64,000 nt of DNA from Ceratotherium simum simum (Eukaryota > Chordata > Mammalia > Perissodactyla > Rhinocerotidae), in assembly GCF_000283155.1 (NCBI RefSeq), contig NW_004454290.1:894381-958380 (forward strand). The letters run 5' to 3'. A model generated the notes under the pieces. That model did no database searches, was not told where the DNA came from, and worked only from the letters and a program-made list of their open reading frames with translations. The position numbers and the translations under genes are program-made. Of this stretch, positions 11,001 through 21,760 are shown one piece after another. Each line of letters starts with the position of its first letter. Position 1 is the first letter of the stretch.

Positions 11001-13923
11001 GGGATCATCTTCTATTCTTTCAAAGCACTTACCTGAGTTTATTAGATTCATTCATTTGCTTTTAAGAAAAATATCTACCTCCTGATTTAGAGTATACGCT
11101 CTATAAAATTTGGATTTGTTTTTAACTCCCTGTTTTATCACCAGAATCTAAACCTATTAGTAACTCAATGGACATTTACTGAATGCGTAAACAGATGGAC
11201 GGATAGATGACATGCTGGCTCCTCACCAATGCCACCATAATGCGGCCGTATAATCTGGCTCAGGTCCCCCAGGTCAACGGCAAAGTTACTTTTCATCATA
11301 AAAAGCCAATTTTCAGGCCTGATTTTAAAAAGACCATGTATCAAGATGGCCACATTCAATTACTTAAGACACTTTCAGGCAGAAGAGGGGTAAGAAATTA
11401 TCAGATGTTGTTTCTGATAGAACTTGAGCAGTTCTGGGCTAAAGTAATAACGCAATCACTTTTGAATTTACTAGAAAGAAGAATGATTTAATGATTAAAG
11501 CTGTTTAAGAGTAGAATGAGCTGTCTTACGGGGTAGTGGGTTATCTATCACTACCTTTCAAAGAACACAAAGTGATTGACTGTCAGTCAGGGATATTAGA
11601 TAGTTCTCTGCTCTAACCTTCCAATGGTCAGTTAGTTCCATGATGCAGGTGTTTCAGAGAGGTATGCAGATAAAATTTCCCTTCTGTGTTGACGGTGTAG
11701 GAGGGGAAACAGACTCAAGAGAGGCCAAGGGAATCACATACCATTCTACCACATCACATCAGCCATTTTTCATCTCCCACATAGTGGTACCAAGGAAATA
11801 CTTGTGGAAGAGCATATCAGCCCACCATATATCTCTCATTTTCCTTAATATTCATGTGCAGATCTTTATTTATTATTTCATTTATCATTTTCAGCCTTCT
11901 ATTTTAATCTTACAAAACTTTTATTGACATTGAGCACATTCTCTTTCAGCTTCTTTTTCCAGGCTTAAGTGTCCTCATATTTTTTCTCTCTCCTTCTACA
12001 AAAGCCTGTCCCATCTACTGACTACTGACTCTGTCTCCATTCAAGATTTCACCAGATCTCCTTTACCTGCCATCAGATGGTGTCATGAGTAGAACAGCAT
12101 ATAGCACTTGGTATGCTGATAAACAACGGTTATACAGACAGAACATTCAATAAAGAATGAAAGATGAAACCTAGAGAAAACAAAACAAAAACTAGTTTCC
12201 TAGCAGAATAGTTAAGAACAGCATGGGACACAATAAATTTCTACATCCAAAGTGGGTCTCAGAATGATCTAGGATGGAATCTCAGAGCTGTAAAACAGGA
12301 AGTTAACTGACTTCTTGCACAGGGTACAGAGCTACCAGTTATTACTGAGTTTCTAATCTGGTCCCAAACTGGATTATTTTTACCTGGTGGGGACAATAAA
12401 ATCTTAGGATCATTACAACAGCAAAATAGAGGAAAGATTACAGTAGGGGAAGTTTGGTGCTCTGCTGGACAGACAGAAGAATGAATTCTTGATTTGGGGG
12501 AAAAAATAAAAGACAGTCTTAAATATCTTCAGCCTATGTTTGCCAACACTTTTAGATTCCTGTCTCTTGTCCCAGAATCAGAAAAACACAGGGCTGTTGG
12601 TTACTTGGAGCAATTACGTGTAGTTACTGCCACCTTGAGGGCATCTTTAAGAGTTACACCCTCTAACTGCAGCAGAGGAAAATAAAATGTGTAACATAAT
12701 CAGTCCCTTCTGCAAAGGGCCTTACATACTGCATAACAGTTTATATCTGTATAGCACTACACGCTTATGTCATCACTTACACATCATCATTTATCCACCA
12801 CAGAAATCAGGCGTGAGAAACCATGTTATCCATGCTGTACTCACACACAAATACTACATAAAAGCTGCCATGATTTTTGCTGTTAGAGTTGTACGTAGAA
12901 TCCCAAAATTGTTGTATTTGGAGACTCTCGTGGAAAAGTCCTTGGGTGAGATGCTCCTTTGTTGGCTCTTCTTAGGAATATAATATCAGGAATATAAACC
13001 AAATACAGTTACTTCAGATGGAGATGTTCAGCGATTTATTGAATAATATTAAAAAAACAGTCTTTGCTGTGGGAAATTTATATTGTCATCAGTGGGAGGA
13101 GCTAGAGAGAAGAGGGAATCCCTGAATTAGGAGGAGAGGATCTGTGTATAGAAGATTCCCCCTGAAGAAAAGAGGATTAACTCAGACCCTAACAGGCTAG
13201 GGGCAAGGAGAGGAATGGACTGACTATATGGAGGAGCAAATGCGTCTAATGTCCCACTTTATGATGTTTCAGTGCTATAATTTATTTATGTTATCTTCAA
13301 GCCTTCAGTGAAATCTGAGAGCATTACATACTTGTGTAAACAGTATTTCAAAAACTTAACATTGAAGTCCTGTGTCCACGTCCATTGTAAACTAGAATGC
13401 AGGCAAGGACAGACAAAGTGAAAAGATTATGAAATGCTAAGTGGAAAAAGGGATGACAAACACATGCAGGAATAATATGTGGGATTTGTAACAAACACTT
13501 CCTAGTGATTCTCAGTAAAAGGGGGCAAAAGGGCAGTGTGGTAAATTAGGAAAAACATTCCAACAACACACACCAGGGGCCTATACCACTGATGTCATGA
13601 AAGGAAAAGCCCGGACTAGACAGAGAAAGGGACCGGGAAGGTGAGCATACTCCCACATTACCTTTCTCCTTCTCTTCCTGAAGAGTTTTTGCCAGCTGCA
13701 TATATTTCAGCTTCTGGAAAATACATATGGTCGTCTTCATCGCAGAGACTACACCAACGTTTTGAATCATCAAGTTCGCTAACTCCGTCCTATTGGCATT
13801 TTTTAGTTCTGCTGTGGGGATTTTAAACTCATCTGGAAGTAAGAACTTAAATCGACCCAGTTCCTCATCAGTGACATTATCCAGGCCAGTCAATAACAGG
13901 ATTTCCTTGTATTTACTCTCCAT
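2051..13923 (-). CDS. AIM2: AIM2, cytosolic dsDNA sensor (five coding exons)
   Basis: The protein binds cytosolic double-stranded DNA through its C-terminal HIN domain. Its N-terminal pyrin domain (PYD) then recruits the adaptor ASC to build an inflammasome that activates caspase-1. Coding exons on the minus strand: 13923-13662, 8064-7943, 5870-5457, 3014-2826, 2077-2051. They total 1014 nt (337 residues plus stop), close to the human protein of about 343. Residues 1-87 are the PYD (starts MESKYKEILLLTGLDN), about 88-128 a Lys-rich linker, and about 146-337 the HIN double OB fold, ending VIKAKKLK. Introns are GT-AG and phases join cleanly (1, 0, 0, 0). No frameshift or internal stop was seen, so the gene looks intact. 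The weak point is the acceptor of the HIN exon, which appears shifted. The 5' noncoding exon and promoter were not located. Identity is near certain; exact ends of exons 3 and 4 are slightly less sure. Confidence 0.93.
2078..2825 (-). other. AIM2 last intron
   Basis: Bounded by donor GTAGGA and acceptor TCCATCCAG. Apart from the alternative readthrough stop at 2784-2786, I see no repeat or other feature in it. Confidence 0.8.
2826..3014 (-). CDS. AIM2: AIM2 HIN domain, second exon (OB fold 2)
   Basis: Acceptor TCATTTTGCAG before 3014; donor TTTAAG|GTAGGA at 2826/2825. It codes for 63 residues, phase 0 at both ends, starting KTERKTRILLEVNDKTG and including EGDKLRLTFFEIS and GEKLQVKSGIHSSFK. 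This is the second OB fold of the HIN domain. If the donor is not used, the frame stays open for 13 more codons (GSAWRKVNTPRG) and stops at 2784-2786, so intron retention would give an alternative C terminus. Confidence 0.92.
3390..3833 (+). repeat. ERV-type LTR remnant A (AIM2 intron)
   Basis: The 3' part has the layout of a retroviral LTR: TATAAAAAGATATAAAG, then GTGCACAAAATTAAATTG, TGTTAATCTGTCTTG and the end CCCTGACA at 3833. The 5' limit is uncertain. It is related to, but clearly different from, the LTR at 3921-4397. No gag, pol or env reading frame lies nearby. It is antisense to AIM2. Confidence 0.5.
3921..4397 (+). repeat. ERV-type solo LTR B (AIM2 intron)
   Basis: About 477 bp starting TGAGGGGGAGCAG and ending CCCCTACA, that is TG...CA. 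Inside are a TATATAAG box at about 4227, an AAATTAAA stretch near 4295 and a TGTTAATCTGTCTTAC tail, as in gamma-type ERV LTRs. No internal viral genes remain. It is antisense to AIM2 in the intron between the two HIN exons. Confidence 0.6.
4398..5456. other. AIM2 intron, no recognised element
   Basis: AT-rich intron sequence between LTR B and the HIN exon. I see no coding exon or assignable repeat. Confidence 0.5.
5457..5870 (-). CDS. AIM2: AIM2 HIN domain, first exon (OB fold 1)
   Basis: This exon codes for 138 residues in phase 0 and ends FVVQK at donor AAG|GTAAGT (5457/5456). Recognisable HIN-200 runs are MVLKAMKLFKFE, EMFHATVATESEFFFVKVF, FIPKKIIIISKYY, FLEVNSAS and QPLGTIVNGLFVVQK. This half forms OB fold 1 and the linker to OB fold 2; basic residues here contact the DNA backbone. 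The Lys patch known in human as 160/162/163 reads K-A-M-K here. The acceptor is a tandem GAGCAG; I chose CAG|AAA (start 5870), and GAG|CAG (start 5873) would add one Gln. The pyrimidine tract ends further upstream in CTTCAA, where an AG would be expected. Confidence 0.92.
5874..7942. other. AIM2 intron with L1 3' remnant
   Basis: About 6440-6830 resembles the 3' end of an old L1 on the plus strand (TTACCCTTAGAAATAATG, TTGAAATAATTTAAATATCC, TAACAGAATACTATACT). About 7230-7330 looks like MIR. The rest shows nothing I can name. Confidence 0.45.
7943..8064 (-). CDS. AIM2: AIM2 linker exon
   Basis: This exon is too short to stand out as an ORF. The acceptor is TTTTTAATCAG before 8064 and the donor CAG|GTATGA at 7943/7942. 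The two first bases complete a Val codon with the PYD exon, then 40 codons follow: DKKYNEKKETKLVKKK, a Ser/Ala-rich part with EMSPGASAA, ending EQHTGQ. It matches the linker of human AIM2 over most of its length. The human linker runs about ten residues further (from memory). Reading past this donor gives two stops at once (GTA TGA TGA), so the shorter exon is real if the gene is functional. The linker is basic and probably disordered. Confidence 0.88.
8340..9815 (+). repeat. Decayed L1/HAL1-like fragment, split by an ERE
   Basis: A-rich sequence with the typical L1 run GACTTTTCAATAGAAATTATGAAAGCCAGAAG and AAAATATCTTCAAAAATGAAGG, read on the plus strand. It is interrupted by the ERE at 9111-9369. 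Limits are approximate. Confidence 0.55.
9111..9369 (+). mobile_element. ERE SINE
   Basis: Starts GGGCCAGTCCGGTGGCGTAGTGGCTAAG and carries TAAAGTAGAGGGAGATGGGCACAG and GAGGAGGATTGGCAACGGATG, ending in an A-rich tail. It lies within an L1-like fragment in the large AIM2 intron, antisense to the gene. Confidence 0.9.
9820..10215 (+). repeat. Interspersed repeat, family not assigned
   Basis: Begins TTTTGCTGCCTAATAAATCACTGAAAAACTTAGCGGCTTAAAACAAC, a phrase common to a widespread old mammalian repeat, and ends near CCCATTGGCTAATGCAAGTCAC. I do not remember the family name with confidence. Confidence 0.5.
10560..11170 (+). repeat. L2 LINE fragment
   Basis: Typical L2 3' sequence on the plus strand: ACTCTAGCCACACTGGCTTTC, CAAGGCCTTTTTCACATGGAGTTCCCTCTG and TTTAGCTCAAGCGTCACTCC. 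Confidence 0.7.
11170..13661. other. AIM2 first coding intron, 3' of the pyrin exon
   Basis: No further AIM2 exon or clear repeat was recognised here, apart from weak MIR-like stretches near 12.7-12.8 kb. Small ORFs have no known domain. Confidence 0.4.
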
Positions 13924-13943
13924 CTCACAACTTTGGGATCAGC
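13662..13943 (-). CDS. AIM2: AIM2 first coding exon: pyrin domain
   Basis: Exon with acceptor TTCTTACAG just upstream of 13943, 20 nt of 5' UTR, ATG at 13923-13921 in a good context (GAG before, G after), and donor AAAG|GTAATG at 13662/13661. It codes for 87 residues plus one base (phase 1). The fold is the six-helix death-fold PYD, with the helix-2 run DEELGRFKFLLPDEF and Phe at residue 27. Human AIM2 has Asp at residue 23; this copy has Gly. The domain self-assembles into filaments and nucleates ASC. The ATG matches the universal start of AIM2, so the start is secure. Confidence 0.95.
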
Positions 13944-14032
13944 CTGTAAGAAATTCAAAACATTTAACATTACACCACAAAAGTGAATTCCACATTCAAA
14001 ATGAAACATGATGAGTTGTTTATATATACACA

Positions 14033-14279
14033 TTTTTTTTTGGTAAGGAAGATTGGTCCTGAGCTAACACCTGTTGCCAATTCTCCTCTTTTTGCTTGAG
14101 GAAGATTATCCCTGAGCTAACATCTGTGCCAATCTTCCTCTATCTTTTGTATATGGGACACCGTCACAGCATGGTTTGATGAGTGATGTGTAGGTCCACA
14201 CCTGGGATCCGAACCTGCAAACCTCGGGCTGCCGGAGCGGAGCGCGCAAACTTAACCACTATGCCACTGGGCCAGCCCC
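14033..14279 (-). mobile_element. ERE SINE
   Basis: Reverse-oriented ERE: T-rich start, GGAAGATTGGTCCTGAGCTAACACC, internal GGATCCGAACC and end CACTGGGCCAGCCCC. It sits about 90 bp upstream of the AIM2 pyrin exon, on the same strand as the gene. Confidence 0.9.
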
Positions 14280-14459
14280 TGTTAATATATTTTCAAATGG
14301 AAAATAATCAAAACGTTTACTGTACGGCAAAGGAGATTTAGATAAAATATAAGCAAGAACTTCTTAAGCAAGAAGGTCGCTGCCACCATGAAATTCCATG
14401 GTTATGAAATTCCAAGGTTATGCAGTACCTCTGGGATTCTTAGAGATCATGACACATTC

Positions 14460-14970
14460 CACTTTTATTTTTTAAACAGATTTTTGAAGCATAACTGACA
14501 TACAACAAAGTGCATATATTGGAAGTACACAATTTGATAAATTTTGTACACTTGATGAAATCCAATCTATCACTTTATTCTTTCATGCATGGTGCTTTTG
14601 ATATCATATCTAAGAAATATTTGCCTAATTCACTATCAGAAGATTCTCTCCAAGGTTTTCCTCTAGAAATTTTATAGTTCAGGGTTTTTACACGCAGGTC
14701 TATTAAGTTATTACACTTAGGTCTATTATTTTGAATTATTTTGTATATGGTGCAAAGTATGATTCAAAGTTCATTTTTTTTTTGCATATGGGTATGAATT
14801 TTCTCAGAATTATATGTTGAAAAGATTATCCTTTCTCCACTGACTTGCTTTTGCACCTTTGTTGAGAATAAGTTGTCCATATATAAGTGAGTTGATTTCT
14901 GGAATCTTTATTCTGTTCTATCGATTTCTCTATCTTGTTGCCAATAGCACATTGTAGTAATTTTACTATG
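14460..14970 (-). repeat. L1 fragment
   Basis: Reverse-oriented old L1: TTTTTGAAGCATAACTGACATACAAC, ATATTTGCCTAATTC, CCACTGACTTGCTTTTGCACCTTTGTTGAGAATAAG, TGTTCTATCGATTTCTCTATC. Confidence 0.6.
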
Positions 14971-14989
14971 TGCAATATCCAAAATTATA

Positions 14990-16330
14990 CACAAAATTTT
15001 AGAAATAATAAGTCAGCAATGTTTTTAGATATAAGATTAATATAGAAAAATTGCATTCTTTTATTTCAGCAACACTCCAATAGAAAAAAATTTTGAATAA
15101 AAAAGCACAATTTCCAATAACAACAAAACTACAAAGTACTTAACATTTAACAAAAGATATGTAAGACCGTTAAAGAGAAAATTATAAAACTTTATTGAAA
15201 GATTTATAAAAAGATCTGAATAAATGAAGATATATGTAATATTTTGAATGGGAAGATTCAATAAAATGAAAATGACAACTCTTGCCAAATTAACCCACAA
15301 ATTTCATGCAAAATCTCAAAGGGCTTCCTGCAGAACATATCAGGATGATCTTACATGAAAGAGTAAAGACAAAAATACCCCAAAAAAGTTTAAGATGTTT
15401 ATTAGGAAGCACTATCCCTACTAGATACCAACATTTACCATAAATATTTAATAATTAAAGCAATATGATAGTGGCAAAGAGAAAAATCAACTAAGAAATA
15501 GAGAATGTGGAAAAAGAACCACACATACACGGAAAACATGGTATATAATCGATGTGGCATTATAGATCACAAGGAAAGTATGGGCAACTACAAAAAGTGT
15601 AGGGACAAATGACAATCCATATGGAAAACGATAATATTGGATCCTTATCTCACATCATACACAAAATATATATATAGGTGGATTAAATATCTAAATAGGA
15701 ACAGTAACGCTGATGAAGAAAACAAAGGAGAATCTCTCTTTACACTGAGGTAGAGGAAAGTTTCTTAAAGTACAAAAAGGACAAGCCAGAAAGGAAAATT
15801 TTGTCAATTTTGTGTGTGTGTGTGTGAGGAAATTCGGCCTGAGCTAACATCCAATGGCAATCTTCCTCTTTTTGCTGAGGAAGAATGGCCCTGGGCTAAC
15901 ATCCATGCCCATCTTCCTGTACTTTATATGGGATGCTGCCACAGCATGGCTTGACAAGCAGTGTGTCACTCCACGCCAGGGATTTGAACCTGCGAACCCT
16001 GGGCTGCCCAAGCAGAACGCACAAACTTAACCACTACACCACCAGGCCAGCCCCAAAACTTTGTTAAATTTAATTGCATGCACATTTTAAATTTCCTTGT
16101 GGAAAGAAAAAAATCAAACAACACAGTAAATCAAGTAAAAATACAAGCCACAGACTGGGAAGATATCTGCAATCTATATAACTAATAGATGTTTTACATT
16201 CAAAATATATGGAGAACTACCTATCAATAAGAAAAAGATAAATTATCTGAAAAGTGGGCAAAATATACAAATAAGTAATTTATTCAAATGTCTAATAAAC
16301 ATAAAAAATGGTGTTTCATATCACTAGTAA
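14990..16330 (+). repeat. L1 ORF2 3' region, split by an ERE
   Basis: Plus-strand decayed L1 with phrases such as GGATCCTTATCTCACATCATACAC and GTGGATTAAATATCTAAATAG and ACATTCAAAATATATGGAGAACTAC. Interrupted by the ERE at 15811-16054. No usable reading frame remains. Confidence 0.6.
15811..16054 (-). mobile_element. ERE SINE with mutated TSD
   Basis: Reverse ERE ending CACCAGGCCAGCCCC. Its tail has turned into a (TG)n run (15811-15826). Flanks AAAATTTTGTCAATTTT and AAAACTTTGTTAAATTT look like a target-site duplication with a few mismatches. Confidence 0.88.
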
Positions 16331-17230
16331 TTAGTGACTTCCAGAGCAACAACATATGGGGTGGAAGACATAAGCTAAAGAACAAGAAAGAATGCTTATG
16401 AGCTGAAAATAACTGATTATGCCTTTTAGGGGAGTTTGAATACTCCCAACAGTAGAGTCAATGTTAATACATCCTAAATTATTACGGTCAATATGGCCTT
16501 ATTATTTTGCTCCTATAGGCTGATAACGACTGGAAAAACTCTACTTACACATGTAGAGTTCATAAGTGAAAACTAAAACTATTATCAATATAAGGAATAC
16601 ATTTGACATACTTGGAATGATAAAGCCACCCAAAAGTCTCAGTCCTACTGATGAAAGGAAGGGGGGAAATGGATATTTGTTGAGTATCTACAATATGCTA
16701 AAGAGTCAATTCAGCATGTTTCCCACTTCTCTATAAGAATTTTGTCTTCGTATAACTTTTTCGTATAATAACATAATCACATGTTAATACAGTTCATATA
16801 GGAGAAAATTAAGGCTCAGTTATTTCTCTGAAGTTTTGTTTTTATCTTATAAATGTTGAATTTGCATTTTATCCCATTATATCTGCTAACTTAAAAAATA
16901 TTTTACAGTATTTGTCATATGGTAAAATTTTTACCCAAAGAAAATGCATTCAGATCTATTTAGTAGCCTCATGACCCCTGGAGTACACACACACTGTAGT
17001 ATGAGAAGCATGATATTGTACCACGCATAATAACTAATCACCGGATAGCACCTTACAGTTTACAAAGAGCTACATAGAGCCTGCAAGATGGAAAAGAAAG
17101 GAAACACTCAGGGAGCACCTATTTACCTCTGAAATGAAGATGTTAATTCCTACCTTTCAGGGTTGCTTGGAGGACAGAGGGTGTAAACACTCAGCGTGGT
17201 GTGCCTGACATGCATCAGTTTTCATTTATG
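16330..17230. other. Unassigned AIM2 upstream DNA
   Basis: No gene seen. This is about 2.4-3.3 kb upstream of the pyrin exon, where a noncoding first exon might lie, but I could not identify one. Confidence 0.3.
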
Positions 17231-17380
17231 ATAATCTCCCAATTATTATAGATTAAATCAGGTATCTGAAGTGGAATAACTCAGCTAAGGCCACACAGAT
17301 ACTAAAAGCATGTAAGAAGGTCTGAACTCAAGACTTCTGAATCCAGACCCTCTGCTCTTTCTATTGCCAATTGCCTTCTT
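17230..17380 (-). repeat. MIR SINE
   Basis: Contains AACTCAGCTAAGGCCACACAGATACTAAAAG and GAACTCAAGACTTCTGAATCCAGACCC, the core of a reverse MIR. Confidence 0.7.
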
Positions 17381-17499
17381 ACTGTGCAGAGTGTGGAATG
17401 AGTCCCTGTTTGAAAAAAAAAAAAAAGGCTGTGAGTTGGAAGCTACCTATCTTCCAAATATCTAGCCCTCTTATAATTCCAATACTAGCTATTATTTTC

Positions 17500-18070
17500 T
17501 TTGCCTAAATATTTTACTTCTCTTCACCCAGAATATCTACACAGCTTGCTCCCCCACTCTATTTAGATTTCTGCTCAACTGTCCCATTCTAAGTTCTAAG
17601 CTCAACCTTTCCTGGGCACATTTTGTAAAACAGTACGTGGCTCTTACTCTCTATTACCTCACACTGTTAGCTTTCCTTCATAGCACTCATCTACTTGACA
17701 TTGTAGTATATACTCTGTTGCTGTTTGTTTAATTTTTAGTCCTCAGCCTCCACCATAATGGAGCTTCTGTGTGGGCAGGAACTTTTGCTGTTCATTGCTG
17801 CATTCCTACGTCCTAGAATAGTATCTGGCACACAATTAGGTATTCAAAAGACATTTGTTGAATAAATATTTATTGAATTAACTCTCTAGAAATTCTCTGT
17901 CTAAAAATTCAGCTTATCACTTACTGTCTACTATATATTCTATGCATTTTACTCATTTTCTTTATTTGTCTCCACCCACTAGAATGTAAGCTCCTTAAAG
18001 GTAAGGATCTTTGTCTATTTCGTTTCCTGCTGTACTCCCAGCATCTAGAACAGTGACTGGCACAGATCAT
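17500..18070 (+). repeat. L2 3' ends (two stretches)
   Basis: L2 terminal phrases twice: CCTAGAATAGTATCTGGCACACAATTAGG...TTGTTGAATAAATATT (to about 17875), then CCACTAGAATGTAAGCTCCTTAAAGG...TCTAGAACAGTGACTGGCAC (to about 18070). Confidence 0.75.
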
Positions 18071-18124
18071 AGTATTAGTGATTACTTTAGTATAAATTAA
18101 TTAACTAATTTAATCTACACAACA

Positions 18125-18295
18125 ATGCCCCAACGCAGATATTATCATCTCCATTTTACAAACCAGGAAATTACAGATCAGAGAAACTACATAACTTGTC
18201 CAAGAATACACAGACAGTTAAGTGGCAGAGACTGGATTAATCCACATCTCTTTGATTACAAAAGCCATGCTCTTTCTACCATGGCATGCTGCCTT
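18125..18295 (-). repeat. MIR SINE
   Basis: ATTATCATCTCCATTTTACAAACCAGGAAATTACAG, then CACAGACAGTTAAGTGGCAGAGACTGG: typical reverse MIR. Confidence 0.75.
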
Positions 18296-18299
18296 TAAG

Positions 18300-19690
18300 A
18301 AGAAAAAGGTTCCTGGTTTGTGTGTGGTCCAACACAGATGCAGATGCGTGGATTTTGTGCCCTCTCAAGTTCCCTTCTGGCCAAAGAACCATATTCCCCA
18401 CGGTGGATATAAATTTTTCTCAATGTGACATACTTTTATTTTGGATCTTGAGTTTGCAGGATATATATGAGGGCCTTAAGGAACTGCAAACAGAAATGAC
18501 AGTGTGAAAGAGGAGAGGTTGGAAGTCAGGGACATTGATCCACAGGCAACTGAATAATAATTGAAGGTGAAAGAGACAGAGAGAGATGGAGAAAGAATGA
18601 ATTATTTTAGGTTTCTAGTTTGAAAAATTAAGTGGTAAATGAAAATAAGGGAGGAGAAATAAATTTACCACGGACTAAGAGGTGTGCATGGGAGAAGTTT
18701 TGATACACTGCGTTGAGATGCCCTTAGGACTTGAGGGTTGAGATATCCAAGTACCATTTGGTTCATGATCCAACTCATTATGACCCTTCCCAGGTAAGGT
18801 GCTCCTCATTTTGATTACCTGTCCTGTTCCCCTGGTTCTCTATTTTCCCGTTTCCCTAATTCACTGTCATTAGTTCTGATTCAGCTTCCTAACAACTTGG
18901 CTGTCATAAATTCAGCGGGCTTAAGATTCTGAAGAACGCAGACTGAAGCAGAGGGAGGAGCAGGGAGAGGCAAGCTGAGGTGAAGTTGAAGTTAGGGCCA
19001 CTGACTCAGTAGGAGGGCTCATTCTTCTGGAGGCAGTCGGCATTCCAGGGCACTGTGTCCAAAGAGACATGGCAAAAAGAAGTTTGGTTCAGGATATACC
19101 AGTAACTGAGACAATCCAATGTGGCAGGAAGTGATGAGAATTTAAACCAAGAGTCTAGGCAGGACATAGAACTCGGAGTCAGGTGGAAATCTGGGTCATT
19201 CTTCAAGCCATCTGACCTTTCATGGAAGGATCTTACTTAGCAGCAGGTATAGGAGAATCCAGGTTGTGAGTAAAGGGGGTCAGAATCAAAGACTTTGCCA
19301 AGCAAGTTAAGGTTTACAGAATTTCATTCTCAGGAGGATGAAACGTATAGCACGGAAACAGAGGCAGGCACTTGGTTGTAACCAAGTCAAACTCAGCTGG
19401 GGAGGAGGGATAGGAAGGGAGGAGAAAATGTCAGCACGGTTAGCATGTGTCTTACTGGATCTATGACAGCAAGAAAAAATGACAAATTCTACACTCCTCT
19501 GGTGAGTGAGCTAACCCATGGTTACTCCATGCCATGGGCACAACTGGCGTAAAAATCTGGTGGGGTTCAGCATTAGAGGAAATGACTACAACCAAAGGAC
19601 TCCAGTTTGCAGGTTAACATCATTCTTTGGCTTTGACAATTTAGGTGAATAATATTCTCTCCAAACTTTAGGTTTGGCTTTTATTCCTCA
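18300..19690. other. Unassigned intergenic DNA
   Basis: No gene or repeat I can name. Short ORFs here have no recognisable domains. Confidence 0.35.
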
Positions 19691-19691
19691 A

Positions 19692-19711
19692 ACACACACA
19701 CACACACACAA
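19692..19711 (+). repeat. (AC)n microsatellite
   Basis: Ten AC units followed by related CA-rich DNA. Confidence 0.9.
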
Positions 19712-19784
19712 ACATGCACATACATCCAATCACTCTCTTGTTTATGCAAGCTTGGAAGAAAGATTTTTTTGTCTATTTTTTTTA

Positions 19785-20920
19785 ATTCAACAAATATTTA
19801 AGAAATACCTTACATGTATCTATATGGTTCTGGGCACTGTGAATAAACAAATAAGCAAAAGAGACAAAAAAGAATCTCTGCTCCCAGAGAGCTTCTTTTG
19901 GTAGTAGGAGAAACATAAAAATCAATAAATAAACAAGTATATAAAAATACTTTAGATGATGATAAGTGCTATGGAGGAAAATAAAGCAGAGAAGAGTGTG
20001 CAGCAATGGGGGTGGAGTTGCTAACCTAAAGAGAGTCGTCAGGAAAGGTAGAGACCAGAAAGTGAAATGTAAAATTTAAGCAGATGACTGAGGAGGACAG
20101 GAAGCAAACCAGCAGCTACTAGAGCAAATGAGGCTCTAAGAAGAGAGAACAGAAAGTGCTGGGGCTGAGACAAGAGTGTTTCTGGAACATTTAAGGAATG
20201 TTAAATCAGTGTGGCTGAAGAGGAGGGACAAAGGGGAGGGGTATATGGAGATAAAATCAGAGAGGAAGACTTAACCAGATCATGTCCAGCCTAGTAGGCA
20301 ACTTGCTGTGAGTGAAATTAGAGGGTTTTGAGCAAAGTAGTGCAGCATATATATGACTTACATTTTTAGCACATCACTCTGGCTACCTGAATGAAAATAT
20401 ATTGAAGAGCAGCAAGGATGGAAGCAAGACCAGTTAGGAGGCTAATGTTATAATGCAGGTGAGAGGTGAAGGTGCCCTGGTCTAGGAGAGTAGGAGTAGA
20501 GATAGAAGAAGAAAAATATATACTTGATTTATAGCAAATGGGATTCACTGGTAGATTGGATTTAGAGTGTCAAAGAGAGTTAAGAAAAACACCTAGATTT
20601 TTGGACTGAGCACCTGGAAGAATCAATTTGCTATTGGTACTGAGAAGGGTAAGGATGTCAGAGGAGCAGATATGGAGTGTGTTAGGGGCAAGTTCAGGAA
20701 TTTGGGTTTGAACATGTTAAGTCTGAGATGCCTATTAGAGCTTCAAAAGCAGATTTCAGGCATGCAGGTAGAGTTCAGGAGAGGTAAACTGGGGAGTCAT
20801 TAGCACACAGGTAGTAGTTGTTAAAGCCAGAAGGATGAAGGACTTCACTAGGGGAGGGAGGGTGGAGAGAAAGGGGAAATCCATGCTAAGAATGGGGCCA
20901 CTTCAATGTTTAGAGTATGA
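19785..20920 (-). repeat. Long L2 fragment
   Basis: Reverse L2 over more than 1 kb: TTCAACAAATATTTAAGAAATACC at its start, AAGTGCTATGGAGGAAAATAAAGCAG, GGGTTTTGAGCAAAGTAGTG, CACTCTGGCTACCTGAATG, GACCAGTTAGGAGGCTAATG and ACATGTTAAGTCTGAGATGCCTATTAG. Confidence 0.75.
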
Positions 20921-21545
20921 GGGATGAAGGTTGCCCAGCCACAGAGACTGTAAGGAAGTGGCTGGCAAAGGAGGATGAAAACCAGGTAAAGAGGGTTAAA
21001 AGAAGATAATTCTTAGGGAGATAAAGGGATCAACCGGGTCACACGTTTCTGATGTGCCAGATAACTGAGGACTGCAGAAATGACATAGAATTAGCAGTGT
21101 GGCATCACTGGTGGCATTGACAAGAGCAGTTTAGACGTAGTGCTGGAGAAAAGGGAGAATACAAGTAAAAACCAATCCTTTTGCTGTAAAGGCGCCAGAG
21201 AGATGTGGTGGAAGCTGAAGCGACATGTGGGGTTGGGAGAGGTTCCTTCTGTTGGTTTGCTTGCTTTTATAACATGGGAGAAATTACAGAATTTTCATGC
21301 TGATGAGAATGATCTAGTAGTGAGTGAAAACTGGTGATGCAGAAGAACAAGAAGAAAATCGCTTAAGAAGTGATACTTTAGAATGATTACTCTTTGAGAC
21401 ATACCCTTTGAAACAAAGGAAGCCCTGTGCGGCATCTGCTATGAAAGAATGGTGCCCACCTTCCTCACTCCAGGATTTCTGAATCCCCCAAGGATTTCAA
21501 ACCATGTTAACTTGCTGCCTAAGGCAGCTATATAGTCAGACACAG
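20920..21545. other. Possible further L2, plus an 18-bp tandem duplication
   Basis: The first part may continue the L2. At 21526-21561 the 18-bp unit AGCTATATAGTCAGACAC occurs twice head to tail. Confidence 0.4.
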
Positions 21546-21559
21546 CTATATAGTCAGAC

Positions 21560-21760
21560 ACAGACTCAAATACTGCCATTTACTAGCTATGGGACATCTG
21601 GAAAATTACAACCTTCCTAAAAGTGTCCATAACCTCAACTGCAAAATGGGAAAAATTTTATCATCTACACTGAAGGATTACTGTTAGAATAAGATGATTC
21701 CATGAAAGTCAGTCAAGAACTTGTAATAGAGCCTTGCAAAGAGCAATCATTCAAAGTTTG
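21560..21760 (+). repeat. MIR SINE
   Basis: CAAATACTGCCATTTACTAGCTATGGGACATCTGG followed by CTCAACTGCAAAATGGGAAAAA, a forward MIR. Confidence 0.7.

Noticed and set aside
21526..21561. 18-bp tandem duplication as a regulatory repeat
   Set aside because: Only two copies, no wider pattern; most likely replication slippage.
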